Notes under the pieces: model-generated
What the model was told of the DNA's origin: nothing
What the model saw: only the letters and a program-made list of their open reading frames with translations
Database searches by the model: none
Position numbers and translations under genes: made by a program
Part shown: in pieces, positions 55,212 to 64,000 of the stretch
How positions within the stretch are numbered: the stretch's first letter is position 1
Layout of the letters: every line of letters starts with the position of its first letter
Origin: an uncultured Flavobacteriales bacterium
Lineage (GTDB): Bacteria > Bacteroidota > Bacteroidia > Flavobacteriales > CAJXXR01
DNA length: 64,000 bases
Assembly (NCBI GenBank): GCA_913063375.1
Contig: CAJXXR010000008.1
Location: 38,800-102,799, forward strand
Direction of reading: 5' to 3'

Positions 55212-57368
55212 TTAATCTTCTTCAGAATACGCTTTGATCATGATATCTAAAATATCACAGGCGGCATCAGATATAATGGTTCCAGGTCCGAAAACACCAA
55301 TTACCCCTTGATCATATAGGTAGCTGTAATCTTGGGCTGGTATTACACCACCAGCAATTACCATAATATCCTCACGGTTATACTTTTTCAACTCTTCAAT
55401 TACCTGAGGGACCAATGTTTTATGTCCCCCTGCTAAAGAGGATACACCTAATATGTGTACATCGTTTTCTATGGCTTGTTTTGCAGCTTCCTCGGGTGTT
55501 TGAAATAATGGTCCAATATCTACATCAAATCCCATGTCAGCAAAGCTTGTAGAAATTACCTTTGCTCCACGATCATGTCCGTCTTGTCCCATTTTAGCGA
55601 TCATTATTCTAGGTCTTCTACCTTCAATTTTTTCAAAAGTATCCGCTAGTTTTTTCGCTTTTTGAAAGCTATTATTGTTTTCGATTTCTTTCATATATAC
55701 ACCACTTATAGAACGTATAACAGCTTTGTATCTTCCATATGCAACTTCTAATGCATCTGAGATTTCACCAAGACTTGCACGTGATCTGGCTGCATTTACC
55801 GCTAGTTCTAAAAGATTCCCCGTATTGTTTTTTGCGGCATCGGTAATAGCCTGAAGATTTACTTTTACATCTTCTTCATTTCGCTCATTTCGCAATTGAG
55901 CTAGACGCTCAAGCTGAGCTTCACGAACAGCTGTGTTATCTACTTCAAGTGTTTCTAGCGGGGCTTCTTTATCTAGTTTGAAGGCGTTGACACCTAAAAT
56001 CATGTCTTTCCCACTATCAATACGCGCCTGCTTTCTTGCAGCAGCTTCTTCAATACGCATTTTGGGAATTCCAGTTTCAATGGCTTTAGCCATACCACCT
56101 AATTCCTCAACCTCTTCTATTAATTTCCAGGCTTTGTCCGCAATTTCTTTAGTTAAATTCTCTATATAATAAGAACCTGCCCAAGGATCAACAGTTTTAC
56201 AAATTTCTGTTTCTTGTTGAAGATAGATTTGGGTGTTTCTAGCAATACGAGCAGAGAAATCTGTAGGTAATGCAATGGCCTCATCTAGTGAGTTGGTATG
56301 TAGTGATTGTGTTCCACCAAAAGTTGCAGCCATGGCCTCATATAATGTTCTAGCGACATTATTAAAAGGATCTTGTTCAGTCAGACTCCAACCTGATGTT
56401 TGACTGTGTGTTCTTAAGGCTAGACTTTTAGGGTTTTCTGGATTGAATTTTTTCACAATTTTTGCCCAAAGCATTCTTGCTGCTCTCATTTTGGCAATTT
56501 CTGTAAAGTGATTCATCCCTACTGCCCAGAAAAAGGAAAGTCTTGGGGCAAAATCATCGATTTTCATGCCTGAAGCAATCCCAGTTCGAAGATATTCCAA
56601 TCCATCTGCAAGGGTATAGGCCAATTCAATATCATTGGTAGCCCCAGCCTCTTGCATATGATACCCAGAGATACTTATGGAATTGTATCTAGGCATATTT
56701 TGAGACGTGTATTTGAAGATGTCTGCAATGATACGCATAGATTGTTTTGGAGGATAGATATAGGTGTTTCGTACCATAAATTCCTTTAGAATATCATTCT
56801 GAATGGTACCACTTAGCTGTGCTTGATCTACTCCTTGCTCTTCAGCGGCAACAATATAAAATGCCAATATTGGAAGTACAGCGCCATTCATGGTCATAGA
56901 AACAGACATCTTATCCAATGGGATTTCATCGAATAGAATCTTCATATCTAAAACAGAATCAATAGCAACTCCAGCTTTTCCTACATCTCCAACAACTCTT
57001 GGATGGTCTGAATCATAGCCTCTATGTGTAGCTAGGTCAAAGGCAACTGAAAGTCCCTTTTGACCAGCCGCTAAATTTCTTTTATAAAAGGCATTAGATT
57101 CCTCTGCCGTTGAGAATCCTGCATATTGTCTTACTGTCCATGGTCTACGAACATACATTGTAGAATAGGGGCCTCTAAGATTGGGTGCAATACCAGCTAC
57201 AAAATCTAAATGTTCTACATATTGTAGATCCTTCGCATTATAACTAGGTTTTATATCAATTTGCTCAGGGCTTTTCCAAGTCTCGGAAGTAGAAGTAGAA
57301 GCCTGTTTTTGTCGTTTATACGATAGATCTTTAAAATCTTTTCTCATCACTATTCTACTTTTTTTCAC
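55212..57368 (-). CDS. mutB: Methylmalonyl-CoA mutase large subunit
   Basis: The catalytic subunit converting (R)-methylmalonyl-CoA and succinyl-CoA, 718 aa. The N-terminal TIM barrel has [19 protein letters not shown], the substrate-contacting [13 protein letters not shown] and [13 protein letters not shown], and [10 protein letters not shown]. The C-terminal cobalamin domain carries His598 in [12 protein letters not shown] and [12 protein letters not shown]. It overlaps the mutA gene by 14 bases (start 57368; an ATG at 57347 is an alternative). Together with mutA it makes the heterodimer of propionyl-CoA metabolism. Confidence 0.94.
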   Translation of the reverse strand: MKKSRIVMRKDFKDLSYKRQKQASTSTSETWKSPEQIDIKPSYNAKDLQYVEHLDFVAGIAPNLRGPYSTMYVRRPWTVRQYAGFSTAEESNAFYKRNLAAGQKGLSVAFDLATHRGYDSDHPRVVGDVGKAGVAIDSVLDMKILFDEIPLDKMSVSMTMNGAVLPILAFYIVAAEEQGVDQAQLSGTIQNDILKEFMVRNTYIYPPKQSMRIIADIFKYTSQNMPRYNSISISGYHMQEAGATNDIELAYTLADGLEYLRTGIASGMKIDDFAPRLSFFWAVGMNHFTEIAKMRAARMLWAKIVKKFNPENPKSLALRTHSQTSGWSLTEQDPFNNVARTLYEAMAATFGGTQSLHTNSLDEAIALPTDFSARIARNTQIYLQQETEICKTVDPWAGSYYIENLTKEIADKAWKLIEEVEELGGMAKAIETGIPKMRIEEAAARKQARIDSGKDMILGVNAFKLDKEAPLETLEVDNTAVREAQLERLAQLRNERNEEDVKVNLQAITDAAKNNTGNLLELAVNAARSRASLGEISDALEVAYGRYKAVIRSISGVYMKEIENNNSFQKAKKLADTFEKIEGRRPRIMIAKMGQDGHDRGAKVISTSFADMGFDVDIGPLFQTPEEAAKQAIENDVHILGVSSLAGGHKTLVPQVIEELKKYNREDIMVIAGGVIPAQDYSYLYDQGVIGVFGPGTIISDAACDILDIMIKAYSEED

Positions 57369-58731
57369 TATTCAAACGTTCTATATCACTCTTCTCAGAG
57401 AGTCTTTGAGCAAGTATCGGTTCGATAGTTGTATCCTTATTTACCGTACAGAAAGGGTTGGTGAATTGAACTTCATCCAACATGGTTTCTTCTTTGTTTG
57501 GATATAGATTTGTTCCAAGTATCTGCTTTACATTTGTGTCAAATGCTTTTTGTTCCTCAGCTGCAGATCGCTTGATGGAAGCTTGAATTTCTCCAGATTG
57601 TAGGCATGCTAGGAATCCACCCTTTGCTTCGGTCTCTTTGAATAGTTCAAAGGCTCTTTCTGCCAATTCTTCTGTTATATTTTCAATATAATAGGTTCCC
57701 GCTGCTGGGTCGGATACTTTGTCTATATAACTTTCACCCTTTAATAGGCTTTGTTGATTTCTAGCTATTCTTGTGCCGAAATTATCAGGCATCTTGAAGG
57801 CAGCATCAAAGCTTTTGTTTGAAAAGCTATCTACCCCTCCTAATACAGCTGACATTACTTCAGAGCCTGTTCGTAGCATATTTACATAAGGATCGTAAAT
57901 ACTTTTGTTTCTTAAGGAGTTTTCAGCATGAATCCAAACATGAGCATCTGCTATACCATAGCTATTTGCTAAAAATTTCCAAAGGCTTCTAAGTGCTCTT
58001 AATTTTGCTATTTCAAAAAAGTAATTAGATCCAACTGCGGTGAAAAATGCAATTTTTGGTAAGATCTCTACTCCAAATTTCTGAACATATTCATTGGCAA
58101 TTCCAATACTGATTGCTAGCTGTTCAACCATATTCGCTCCTGCATTTTGGAATATTGGTGTATCAATACAGATACAATGAATATTTTCCGGGCAGATAGC
58201 CAATAATGTTTTGATCATCGTGTGATCGGTTGCCTCATCTTTGAACCAATTCCCAGTTCTAGTTAGGTTTTCGTATACATCGTAATGTATGCTCCCTTTT
58301 AATTTGGCATGCGCTATTCCTTTCTTTGATGCTAATTCTAGGTGTGCTTTTATTAGGTTCTCAGGATTCCCTTCTAGTACAAAATGCACCTGAATACAAT
58401 CCAATAATACATCCTTGAATAATAGGTCTAAGTTTACCCCTTCATTGAGGTAGAGTACTATAGAATTTGCACCACCAATTAAGGCAGTTAATATGGCTTT
58501 ATTGGACGTAGTTTCATCCTCTACCATAAACTCTTCACAAATATCCCAATCCGCAGAGGTAAATACGTTTTCAGGTTTTACGGTGCTGTCTTCTGAGTTG
58601 TAGAAGGGCTGAACCTTTATTTTTTCTGGACTTTCCCAGATTAATTGATCTTCATAGGAGGCTCCTTTTAGATCTTGGATTATTTTTTCCTTCCACTCCC
58701 GTGCGTTTGTTTTATTAAAATCTTCAAACAT
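57355..58731 (-). CDS. mutA: Methylmalonyl-CoA mutase small subunit
   Basis: The non-catalytic partner of MutB, 458 aa. The sequence follows the mutase barrel (FKAMPDNF-like [49 protein letters not shown]) but lacks a cobalamin-binding C-terminus. It begins with [17 protein letters not shown]. Compared with actinobacterial MutA (~600 aa) it is short, as usual in Bacteroidota. It is the first gene of the mutA-mutB pair and divergent from the outer-membrane barrel gene. Confidence 0.9.
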   Translation of the reverse strand: MFEDFNKTNAREWKEKIIQDLKGASYEDQLIWESPEKIKVQPFYNSEDSTVKPENVFTSADWDICEEFMVEDETTSNKAILTALIGGANSIVLYLNEGVNLDLLFKDVLLDCIQVHFVLEGNPENLIKAHLELASKKGIAHAKLKGSIHYDVYENLTRTGNWFKDEATDHTMIKTLLAICPENIHCICIDTPIFQNAGANMVEQLAISIGIANEYVQKFGVEILPKIAFFTAVGSNYFFEIAKLRALRSLWKFLANSYGIADAHVWIHAENSLRNKSIYDPYVNMLRTGSEVMSAVLGGVDSFSNKSFDAAFKMPDNFGTRIARNQQSLLKGESYIDKVSDPAAGTYYIENITEELAERAFELFKETEAKGGFLACLQSGEIQASIKRSAAEEQKAFDTNVKQILGTNLYPNKEETMLDEVQFTNPFCTVNKDTTIEPILAQRLSEKSDIERLNSEKK

Positions 58732-58869
58732 AGGTATTTATGTAGTTGTGAGTCCTTTTTTTTACTGCTATCTATTCTCTTGCTAAAGTAGTTATTTTCG
58801 GGCAGCTTTAGAAATTCCAATTTTTGTGCTATTTTCGTAAGAATAGAATTGGAATTAAATAGATAATAA

Positions 58870-59580
58870 ATGAGACTTAAAGTATTGAAATCAAAAAGGT
58901 TATTTCTATTAATCCTGTTCATGTTTTCTTTCGGATGGGTGCAAGGACAGTATGTTTTAAAGCATTCTATTAATGCTGGATATTCGGAAACAACCTTCAA
59001 AGGTTCTGATTTTGCAAATCATTTAGAGCTAAAGCCCTTTACGGGGAGTTTTTTCGGTTATACCATTACGGCCGACTTTGATCAGCGGTATGAATTAACA
59101 ACTGGATTCTATTTTACTGAAAAGGGATACAAAGCCAATTATAGCGATAATTTCTATGCGGACCAAGTGTTTGTAGGAGAGGGAACTATTGAGGATAAAG
59201 CTGCAAAGTATCGCTATGGAGAGGATTTAGAACTTACCTATTTAGAATTTCCATTCGTAGTCAAAAAAAGGATTACACCACTCGCTGCAATTACTGCAGG
59301 TTTTAATGTAAGTGTATTGTTAAATTCAAATATAGAAAGTAAATATATAGGTTATAAGGTACTAGTAAATGATGATGATGTAGAATATTTACGACACTAT
59401 AGATTAGGGAAAAAATCTGATGCCAGCTTTTTTCTCGGAGGAGAAATTAGAGCAACAGAATGGATTGGTTTAACCTTCCAATATGAGTTTGGCTTGGTTA
59501 AGTTAGATAGTTACGGATTTACAGATACAAGGATTAATGCTTTGAAGCTTGGATTATTCTATGTCTTCAAAAGAAACTAA
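58870..59580 (+). CDS. Outer-membrane beta-barrel protein (PorT-like)
   Basis: A 236-aa exported barrel. The signal peptide is residues 1-27 (..SFGWVQGQ). The mature chain has about eight amphipathic strands (HSINAGYSETTF, FFGYTITADFDQRYELTTGFYFTEKGYKANY, LTYLEFPFVVKKRI, AITAGFNVSVLL, ASFFLGGEIRATEWIGLTFQYEFGL, LKLGLFYVFKRN), the last ending in an aromatic terminal strand. It fits the outer_membrane beta-barrel/PorT-like family. It lies 19 bases before the M49 peptidase gene, so both may be one transcript. Confidence 0.78.
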   Translation: MRLKVLKSKRLFLLILFMFSFGWVQGQYVLKHSINAGYSETTFKGSDFANHLELKPFTGSFFGYTITADFDQRYELTTGFYFTEKGYKANYSDNFYADQVFVGEGTIEDKAAKYRYGEDLELTYLEFPFVVKKRITPLAAITAGFNVSVLLNSNIESKYIGYKVLVNDDDVEYLRHYRLGKKSDASFFLGGEIRATEWIGLTFQYEFGLVKLDSYGFTDTRINALKLGLFYVFKRN

Positions 59581-59599
59581 ATAAGCTAAATAAACACAG

Positions 59600-61690
59600 A
59601 TGAAAATAAACCACTGGATTACTGGTGCTCTTTTTACCGGTTTGGTGATGAGTGCTTGTCAAAGCCCACAGGAAGCACAATTACCACAAGAAATCAAGGA
59701 AGGGGATTCTCAAGAAAAAGAAGAATTTGTTTGGAGTCCTGATCGGTTTGCTGATTTGAAAATTGTAAGATATCAAGTGCCTTCTTTTGAGCAATTGGAT
59801 CTTCGTCAAAAGAAATTGGTCTACTATCTTTCTCAAGCAGCATTATCTGGTAGGGATATTATTTGGGATCAAAACTATAGACACAACCTTAGAGTAAGAA
59901 GAACCTTGGAGGGAATTGTTACTGGTTATAAAGGTAATAAAGAGTCTGAGGATTGGAATCAATTTATGGTTTATACTAAAAGGGTATGGTTCTCTAGTGG
60001 AATTCATCATCACTATTCAAAGATGAAATTTGCGCCAGACTTTTCTAAAGATTTCTTCAAGAATGCTGTGTTGAATACAGAAGGTGAATTGCCTTTACTG
60101 AAAGGGGAGTCAAAAGAAGTATTGGCAACTGCTATCATGGATATTATTTTTGACCCAAATACAGATGTTAAAGGAGTTAACTTGGCTTCAAATGCAGATA
60201 TCGTACTTGAATCAGCAAATAACTATTATGGTCCAAACGTAACTCAAGCCCAAGCAGAATCCTTCTATGGATCAATGAAAAAGGCAAATGGGGATGTTGC
60301 AACTCCAATTTCTTATGGACTAAATAGTCGTCTTGTAGAAAAGAACGGAAAACTATCGGAAGAAGTTTGGAAATTAGATGGTTTATATGGTGATGCTATA
60401 GCGCAAATTATTCACTGGTTGGATCTAGCAAAAGGGGTTGCAGAGAATGAGCAACAAGCTAAAGCTTTAGGTCTTCTAGTAGACTATTATACGTCAGGTG
60501 ATTTGAAAACTTGGGATGATTATAATATTGCCTGGGTGACAGATACTTTATCCGATATCGATTATATCAATGGATTTATTGAGGTTTATGGAGATGCAAA
60601 AGGATATAAGGCATCTTATGAATCAGTCGTACAGATTAAAGATTTCGATGCATCGGCAGCTATGCAAGTTCTTAGTAAAAACGCACAGTGGTTTGAGGAC
60701 AACTCTTCAATCATGGAGGAGCATAAAAAGGCGAATGTTACTGGAGTAAGTTATAAGGTTATTGAGGCTGCAATGGAGGCGGGTGATGCTTCACCTTCAA
60801 CACCAATTGGCGTCAATTTACCGAATGCAGAATGGATCAGAGAGCACCATGGATCGAAGTCTGTAAGTTTGGGGAATATTGTATATGCTTATTCTCAAGC
60901 TGGTGGAAAAGGAATGTTGACAGAGTTCTGTTTGAATAAAGCAGAAGTAGCTCGTAGTGAAAAGCACAGTAAAAGAGCCGCGAAGTTGCATACAGCAATG
61001 CATGAGGTAATAGGACATGCTTCAGGGAAAATCAATAAGGGAGTTGGTACGCCAAAGGAATCATTAGGAAGTTATGCATCTGCTCTTGAAGAAGGACGTG
61101 CTGATTTGGTTGCATTATTTTACTTGATGGATCAAAAATTGGTTGACCTTGGTTTGATGGAGTCCTTGGAAATAGGGAAAACAGAATACGATGGTTATAT
61201 CCGTAACGGTATGTTGACTCAATTACAACGAATTGAGCCGGGTGAAAATATAGAGGAAGCACATATGCGTAACCGCCAAATGATTGCCAAATGGGTAATT
61301 GAAAAAGGTGCAGAAGACAAGGTTGTGGAGAAAATTACCAAAGACGGTAAATCATACTACAGAATCAATGACTATATGAAGTTGAAAGCTTTATTTGGAG
61401 AATTGCTAATGGAGATCCAGAGAATAAAGTCGGAAGGAGATTATGAAGCTGGTAAAAACCTTATTGAAAATTACGGAGTCAAAGTAGATGTTGCTATGCA
61501 TAAAGAGGTATTATCCAGAGTGGAGAAATTGAACATTGCTCCTTATGGTGGATTTATTAATCCTAAATATCAAGTATCACTAGATGCAAATGGGGATATT
61601 ACAGATGTGAATATTATTTATCCAGATGATTTTGAAGCTCAAATGATGGAATATGCGAAAGATTACTCTTTCCTTCCACATGTGAATTAA
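59600..61690 (+). CDS. Dipeptidyl-peptidase III-family (M49) lipoprotein
   Basis: A 696-aa zinc peptidase of family M49, which removes dipeptides from N-termini of oligopeptides. The first zinc motif is HEVIGH (about 468-473). The second is EEGRAD (about 497-502), a variant of EECRAD. Signal MKINHWITGALFTGLVMSAC has a lipobox, so the enzyme is lipid-anchored outside the cytoplasm. This is a surface or periplasmic form, whereas the well-studied eukaryotic enzyme is cytosolic. A terminator follows. Confidence 0.9.
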   Translation: MKINHWITGALFTGLVMSACQSPQEAQLPQEIKEGDSQEKEEFVWSPDRFADLKIVRYQVPSFEQLDLRQKKLVYYLSQAALSGRDIIWDQNYRHNLRVRRTLEGIVTGYKGNKESEDWNQFMVYTKRVWFSSGIHHHYSKMKFAPDFSKDFFKNAVLNTEGELPLLKGESKEVLATAIMDIIFDPNTDVKGVNLASNADIVLESANNYYGPNVTQAQAESFYGSMKKANGDVATPISYGLNSRLVEKNGKLSEEVWKLDGLYGDAIAQIIHWLDLAKGVAENEQQAKALGLLVDYYTSGDLKTWDDYNIAWVTDTLSDIDYINGFIEVYGDAKGYKASYESVVQIKDFDASAAMQVLSKNAQWFEDNSSIMEEHKKANVTGVSYKVIEAAMEAGDASPSTPIGVNLPNAEWIREHHGSKSVSLGNIVYAYSQAGGKGMLTEFCLNKAEVARSEKHSKRAAKLHTAMHEVIGHASGKINKGVGTPKESLGSYASALEEGRADLVALFYLMDQKLVDLGLMESLEIGKTEYDGYIRNGMLTQLQRIEPGENIEEAHMRNRQMIAKWVIEKGAEDKVVEKITKDGKSYYRINDYMKLKALFGELLMEIQRIKSEGDYEAGKNLIENYGVKVDVAMHKEVLSRVEKLNIAPYGGFINPKYQVSLDANGDITDVNIIYPDDFEAQMMEYAKDYSFLPHVN

Positions 61691-61709
61691 TCAGCATAAA
61701 AACAGCATT

Positions 61710-61744
61710 AAAAAAAGCGATACCATCTGGTATCGCTTTTTTTT
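61710..61744. terminator. Bidirectional terminator after M49 peptidase gene
   Basis: AAAAAAGCGATACCA and TGGTATCGCTTTTTT form a perfect stem around a short loop. A and T tracts lie on both sides; the MazG-like gene ends at its edge. Confidence 0.88.
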
Positions 61745-62129
61745 ATTTGTCAAGTACTGATTTGATATTGGGCTTAAAGTAATTAGGTCCTTTTAATACC
61801 TTTCCATCTTCTCGGTAAATAGGTTTACCATTGGCATCTAACTTTGACATATTACTAGATTGAATTTCTTCAAATACTTCTGATATGATGTCCTGCATGC
61901 CATGCTGAATGATTGTTCCACATAAGATATATAACATGTCACCTAGGGCATCAGCCACTTCAACCATGTCTTTATTCTTTGCAGCTTCCAAATATTCTTC
62001 ATTTTCTTCTTGCATCAACCTGTGACGCAATAAAAACTTTGCTTCGGCTATGTCTACAGTTGGCTTTTCCATTACGTCCTGACCAAAGGCACGGTGAAAA
62101 TCCGCAACATGATTTAATTTCTTTTCCAT
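61743..62129 (-). CDS. MazG-like NTP pyrophosphohydrolase-family protein
   Basis: A 128-aa all-helical protein. The metal-binding EExxE..ExxD arrangement is EENEEYLEAAKNKDMVEVADALGDMLY (about 37-63), as in the all-alpha MazG/HisE/dUTPase superfamily. These enzymes hydrolyse nucleoside triphosphates to monophosphates and pyrophosphate, often acting on damaged nucleotides. Substrate is unknown. Divergent from the YceI gene. Confidence 0.8.
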   Translation of the reverse strand: MEKKLNHVADFHRAFGQDVMEKPTVDIAEAKFLLRHRLMQEENEEYLEAAKNKDMVEVADALGDMLYILCGTIIQHGMQDIISEVFEEIQSSNMSKLDANGKPIYREDGKVLKGPNYFKPNIKSVLDK

Positions 62130-62205
62130 GGGCTGTGTATTTTAACTGAATTTGAATAATCTATCGACTATTTGCATACTATACATCAGAATCAAATATG
62201 TTTTA

Positions 62206-62213
62206 TATTTTTG
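62206..62213 (+). promoter_or_regulatory. -7 promoter element of the YceI gene
   Basis: TATTTTTG fits TAnnTTTG and lies 30 bases before the YceI ATG. A -33 at correct spacing is not evident. Confidence 0.4.
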
Positions 62214-62243
62214 TACTGATCTGAACGCAAGATATTATTATTT

Positions 62244-62933
62244 ATGAAGAAAATTATTCTAAGCCTTCTTTTAGTAGGTACATTTTATGCTTGTTCCAAT
62301 AATGAAGGAACTAAAGTAGAAGCAACAGTTAAAACAGAAGTTTCAAAAAAGAAAAAAGACAATAAGAAATATTACCAAAAGCCAGAACGGACACCAATGT
62401 CTGGATTAGACCTATTGGTAAGAGAAGTGAAAGGAGAAACTCCTATAGTTCAATGGGAAGGAGTAAAGCCAACAGGGACACATGTTGGGAACCTAACATT
62501 GTTGGATAAAAAATTGAAAGTAGTTAATGGTGAGTTGAAAGCCATGAAATTTTCTTTTGATATGAATTCTATTACATGTACAGATATTACCAATCCAGAG
62601 TACAATGCTAAATTGATCAACCATTTGAGAAGTGAGGACTTCTTCAATGTAGAGAATTACCCATCTGCAATGTTTAATAGTACAGAGATCACAAAAGAAG
62701 GGGATACCTTCCTTGTGAAAGGTGATATTACTATTAAGGGAATTACGCAGTCTATAGTTGTTCCGGTTTACCTAAAGCAAAACGACGAAATGAATATGAT
62801 CGTTGGTGGGGTAGAAGTTGATAGAACAAAATTTAAGATTCACTATAAATCAAAGTCTATCTTTCCTGACTTAGGTGATAAATTTATCAGCGACAACTTT
62901 ACTATTAAGTTCGCTATTCCACAAAAGAAATAA
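62244..62933 (+). CDS. YceI-family lipoprotein
   Basis: A 229-aa lipocalin-like (YceI) protein, a family that binds isoprenoid or other lipids. The signal MKKIILSLLLVGTFYAC ends in a lipobox, so it is a lipoprotein. The domain spans about residues 60-225, with ..SFDMNSITCTDI, LRSEDFFNVENYPSAMFNST, VKGDITIKGITQSIVVPV and VDRTKFKIHYKSKS. A basic linker (KKKKDNKK) follows the anchor. It has a 2-base gap to the next gene, so it heads an operon with two tiny membrane proteins. Confidence 0.87.
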   Translation: MKKIILSLLLVGTFYACSNNEGTKVEATVKTEVSKKKKDNKKYYQKPERTPMSGLDLLVREVKGETPIVQWEGVKPTGTHVGNLTLLDKKLKVVNGELKAMKFSFDMNSITCTDITNPEYNAKLINHLRSEDFFNVENYPSAMFNSTEITKEGDTFLVKGDITIKGITQSIVVPVYLKQNDEMNMIVGGVEVDRTKFKIHYKSKSIFPDLGDKFISDNFTIKFAIPQKK

Positions 62934-62935
62934 GG

Positions 62936-63127
62936 ATGAAAAATATAGGTCCAGGACATTGGGTTTTTGCTGGGGTATTTGCTGTAGTGTTTCTGCTGTT
63001 TTTAGTATGGGCATATCGCAAGGACTTAAAGACGCATAAAATCCATTATAAAGGAAGCTTTGGTTTCATACTAGCTATAGTAGTTGTCATGTTTGTAATA
63101 TGGGTTTTTAGAGGCTATTTTAATTAG
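62936..63127 (+). CDS. Small two-helix membrane protein
   Basis: A 63-aa protein with two hydrophobic helices (about 9-26 and 42-60) around a basic loop (RKDLKTHKIHYKG). It begins MKNIGPGHWVFAGVFA. I do not recognise a specific family. It is separated from the YceI gene by 2 bases and its stop directly abuts the start of the next small gene, so all three are co-translated units. Confidence 0.75.
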   Translation: MKNIGPGHWVFAGVFAVVFLLFLVWAYRKDLKTHKIHYKGSFGFILAIVVVMFVIWVFRGYFN

Positions 63128-63307
63128 ATGGACTATCCTAGAATATATGGAGTGATTCTATTTGCATTAATTTTTGCATTTGGAACTGCCGCTCATCAAA
63201 GAATACGAAAAGGTCTTTCATTTTGGAAGATCTTTTTTTCTGCTCTTATTGGGTATATGGGGCTCTTTTTTATGATTGCTAAGTTTTTTTTCGATCTGAC
63301 TGAATAA
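63128..63307 (+). CDS. Small membrane protein of 59 aa
   Basis: ATG 63128 immediately follows the stop of the 63-aa gene; the frame runs to TAA at 63305. It encodes MDYPRIYGVILFALIFAFGT.. with a first helix at residues 6-20, a basic loop (HQRIRKGLSF) and a second helix (about 36-55), ending FFFDLTE. Same size and two-helix plan as its neighbour; it may form a pair with it. It is too short for usual length cut-offs. Function unknown. Confidence 0.65.
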   Translation: MDYPRIYGVILFALIFAFGTAAHQRIRKGLSFWKIFFSALIGYMGLFFMIAKFFFDLTE

Positions 63308-63385
63308 GCGTAGAATAATCGATTAGAAATTGACCCTATTAAACTGATCTTGTAATTTCATTATATTAGATCCATAATTATTGTT

Positions 63386-63805
63386 ATGAAAAAGATATTG
63401 ATCTTAAATGGCCCTAACTTGAATTTGTTAGGGAAAAGAGAATCCCATATTTACGGTGAACAAGATTTTGAAAGTTATTTTGGAGAGCTGAAGTCTCAAT
63501 GTTCTTCTATTGACTTGGAATACTTTCAAAGTAATGTGGAAGGCTATTTGATTGATAAATTACATGAAGTAGGTTTTGATTACGATGGGATTGTATTGAA
63601 TGCCGGAGGATATTCTCATACTTCTGTCGCAATAAGAGATGCAATCAAGGCAATTTCGACTCCAGTGATGGAAGTTCACATTTCAAATATTTATGCTCGA
63701 GAGGCTTTTCGACACCATTCAATGCTGTCAGAAGTTTGTATTGGGGTCATTTGTGGACTCGGATTAGAAGGTTATACTGCCGCTTTGAATTTTTTTTCAA
63801 AATGA
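63386..63805 (+). CDS. aroQ: Type II 3-dehydroquinate dehydratase
   Basis: The shikimate-pathway dehydratase, 139 aa. It has the type II signature ILNGPNLNLLGKRESHIYG with active-site Arg18 and Tyr23, the GGYSHTSVAIRDAI loop, and EVHISNIYAREAFRHHS with catalytic His. The usual length is about 145 aa. It is the last protein gene before the tRNA, apparently monocistronic. Confidence 0.95.
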   Translation: MKKILILNGPNLNLLGKRESHIYGEQDFESYFGELKSQCSSIDLEYFQSNVEGYLIDKLHEVGFDYDGIVLNAGGYSHTSVAIRDAIKAISTPVMEVHISNIYAREAFRHHSMLSEVCIGVICGLGLEGYTAALNFFSK

Positions 63806-63871
63806 TTCTAATTGTAAATCAAAGGCATAGCGAAAACTTTCAAAATTCTTAGTGAAATAGGTGGGATTTGA

Positions 63872-63902
63872 TTTGTATGAATTAAAATATGTCCTATATT
63901 TG
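63872..63902 (+). promoter_or_regulatory. Promoter of tRNA-Asp
   Basis: TTTG (63872-63875), 19 bases, TATATTTG (63895-63902) closely fits the Bacteroidota consensus and would start transcription near 63909, about 17 bases before the tRNA. Confidence 0.65.
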
Positions 63903-63925
63903 CAACCGCATTAGCAAAGAACAAT

Positions 63926-63999
63926 GGTCTGGTAGTTCAGTTGGTTAGAATACCTGCCTGTCACGCAGGGGGTCGCGGGTTCGAGTCCCGTCCAGACCG
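63926..63999 (+). tRNA. tRNA-Asp (anticodon GTC)
   Basis: A 74-base cloverleaf. The acceptor stem is GGTCTGG/CCAGACC, the anticodon stem CCTGC/GCAGG with loop CTGTCAC, and the T arm GCGGG-TTCGAGT-CCCGT. The anticodon GTC occupies 63960-63962. The discriminator is G63999. The window ends one base later, so an encoded CCA cannot be judged. Confidence 0.97.
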
Positions 64000-64000
64000 C

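Noticed and set aside
58680..59000. 106-codon minus-strand frame across the mutA-barrel divergent gap
   Set aside because: It overlaps the starts of both real genes and shows no signal peptide, domain or codon pattern.

Overview
The window comes from a chromosome of a low-GC member of the Bacteroidota. Several lines of evidence agree. Secreted proteins end in type IX secretion (T9SS) sorting domains, both the 'PNP...' type A and the CHU_C type B forms. Promoter-like boxes fit the Bacteroidota consensus TTG-N~20-TAnnTTTG, and Shine-Dalgarno sequences are absent. Lipoproteins, MutAB plus a fused IcmF, and a MoaC-MoaB fusion are also present. The class is probably Flavobacteriia or a close relative; the genus cannot be read from the sequence.

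Layout. 1-10.4 kb: housekeeping genes (a MutS2 homologue without Smr domain, elaA, a CHU_C surface protein, an uvrB-SCO1 pair, ftsK-lolA). 10.4-13.7 kb: a NarL/LuxR-type two-component module in the order response regulator, orphan 98-aa protein, TPR histidine kinase. It is bracketed by two copies of a palindromic operator-like element; one copy sits on the regulator promoter and the other precedes a possible ~110-nt small RNA. 13.7-17.1 kb: icmF. 17.4-18.9 kb: a T9SS cargo protein. 18.9-32.6 kb: an anaerobic nitrate island. On the minus strand lie ric and a nap operon, napD-napA-napB-tetraheme cytochrome-ferredoxin-nrfD. On the plus strand, divergent from it, lies a molybdenum-cofactor operon, moeA-modE-like-mobA-moaD-moaE-moaCB-moaA. 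An outer-membrane porin follows. Four Crp/Fnr-like half-palindromes precede ric, the nap operon, the porin and a uspA gene, suggesting one oxygen- or nitrogen-oxide-responsive regulon.

32.9-44.6 kb: a DEAD-box helicase, uspA, and a tandem segmental duplication. The duplicated unit is a small YeaQ-type membrane protein, a ~1150-aa T9SS protein with LamG and a PNGase-F-like region, and a hairpin terminator. In one copy the small gene has decayed to a frameshifted remnant. An AI-2E-family permease and a metallo-beta-lactamase-fold hydrolase lie upstream of the intact copy. 44.6-53 kb: a HAD phosphatase, ligA, a C1 peptidase, a TPR membrane protein, chrA, a thioredoxin-like lipoprotein, fabG and a four-helix-bundle protein. 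53-64 kb: a VWA membrane protein, methylmalonyl-CoA mutase mutA-mutB, an outer-membrane barrel, a lipoprotein M49 peptidase, a MazG-like protein, a YceI lipoprotein with two tiny membrane proteins (one only 59 aa), aroQ and tRNA-Asp.

How the genes fit together. The Moco genes supply the bis-MGD cofactor of NapA. NapD protects the NapA Tat signal. Electrons probably flow from menaquinol through the NrfD/ferredoxin/tetraheme module to a duplicated, four-heme NapB and then to NapA. Ric repairs damage from the nitric oxide that nitrate respiration can produce. The mutA-mutB and icmF genes indicate B12-dependent propionyl-CoA and branched-chain acyl-CoA metabolism. All functional calls are from sequence reading and family knowledge only; no searches were run.
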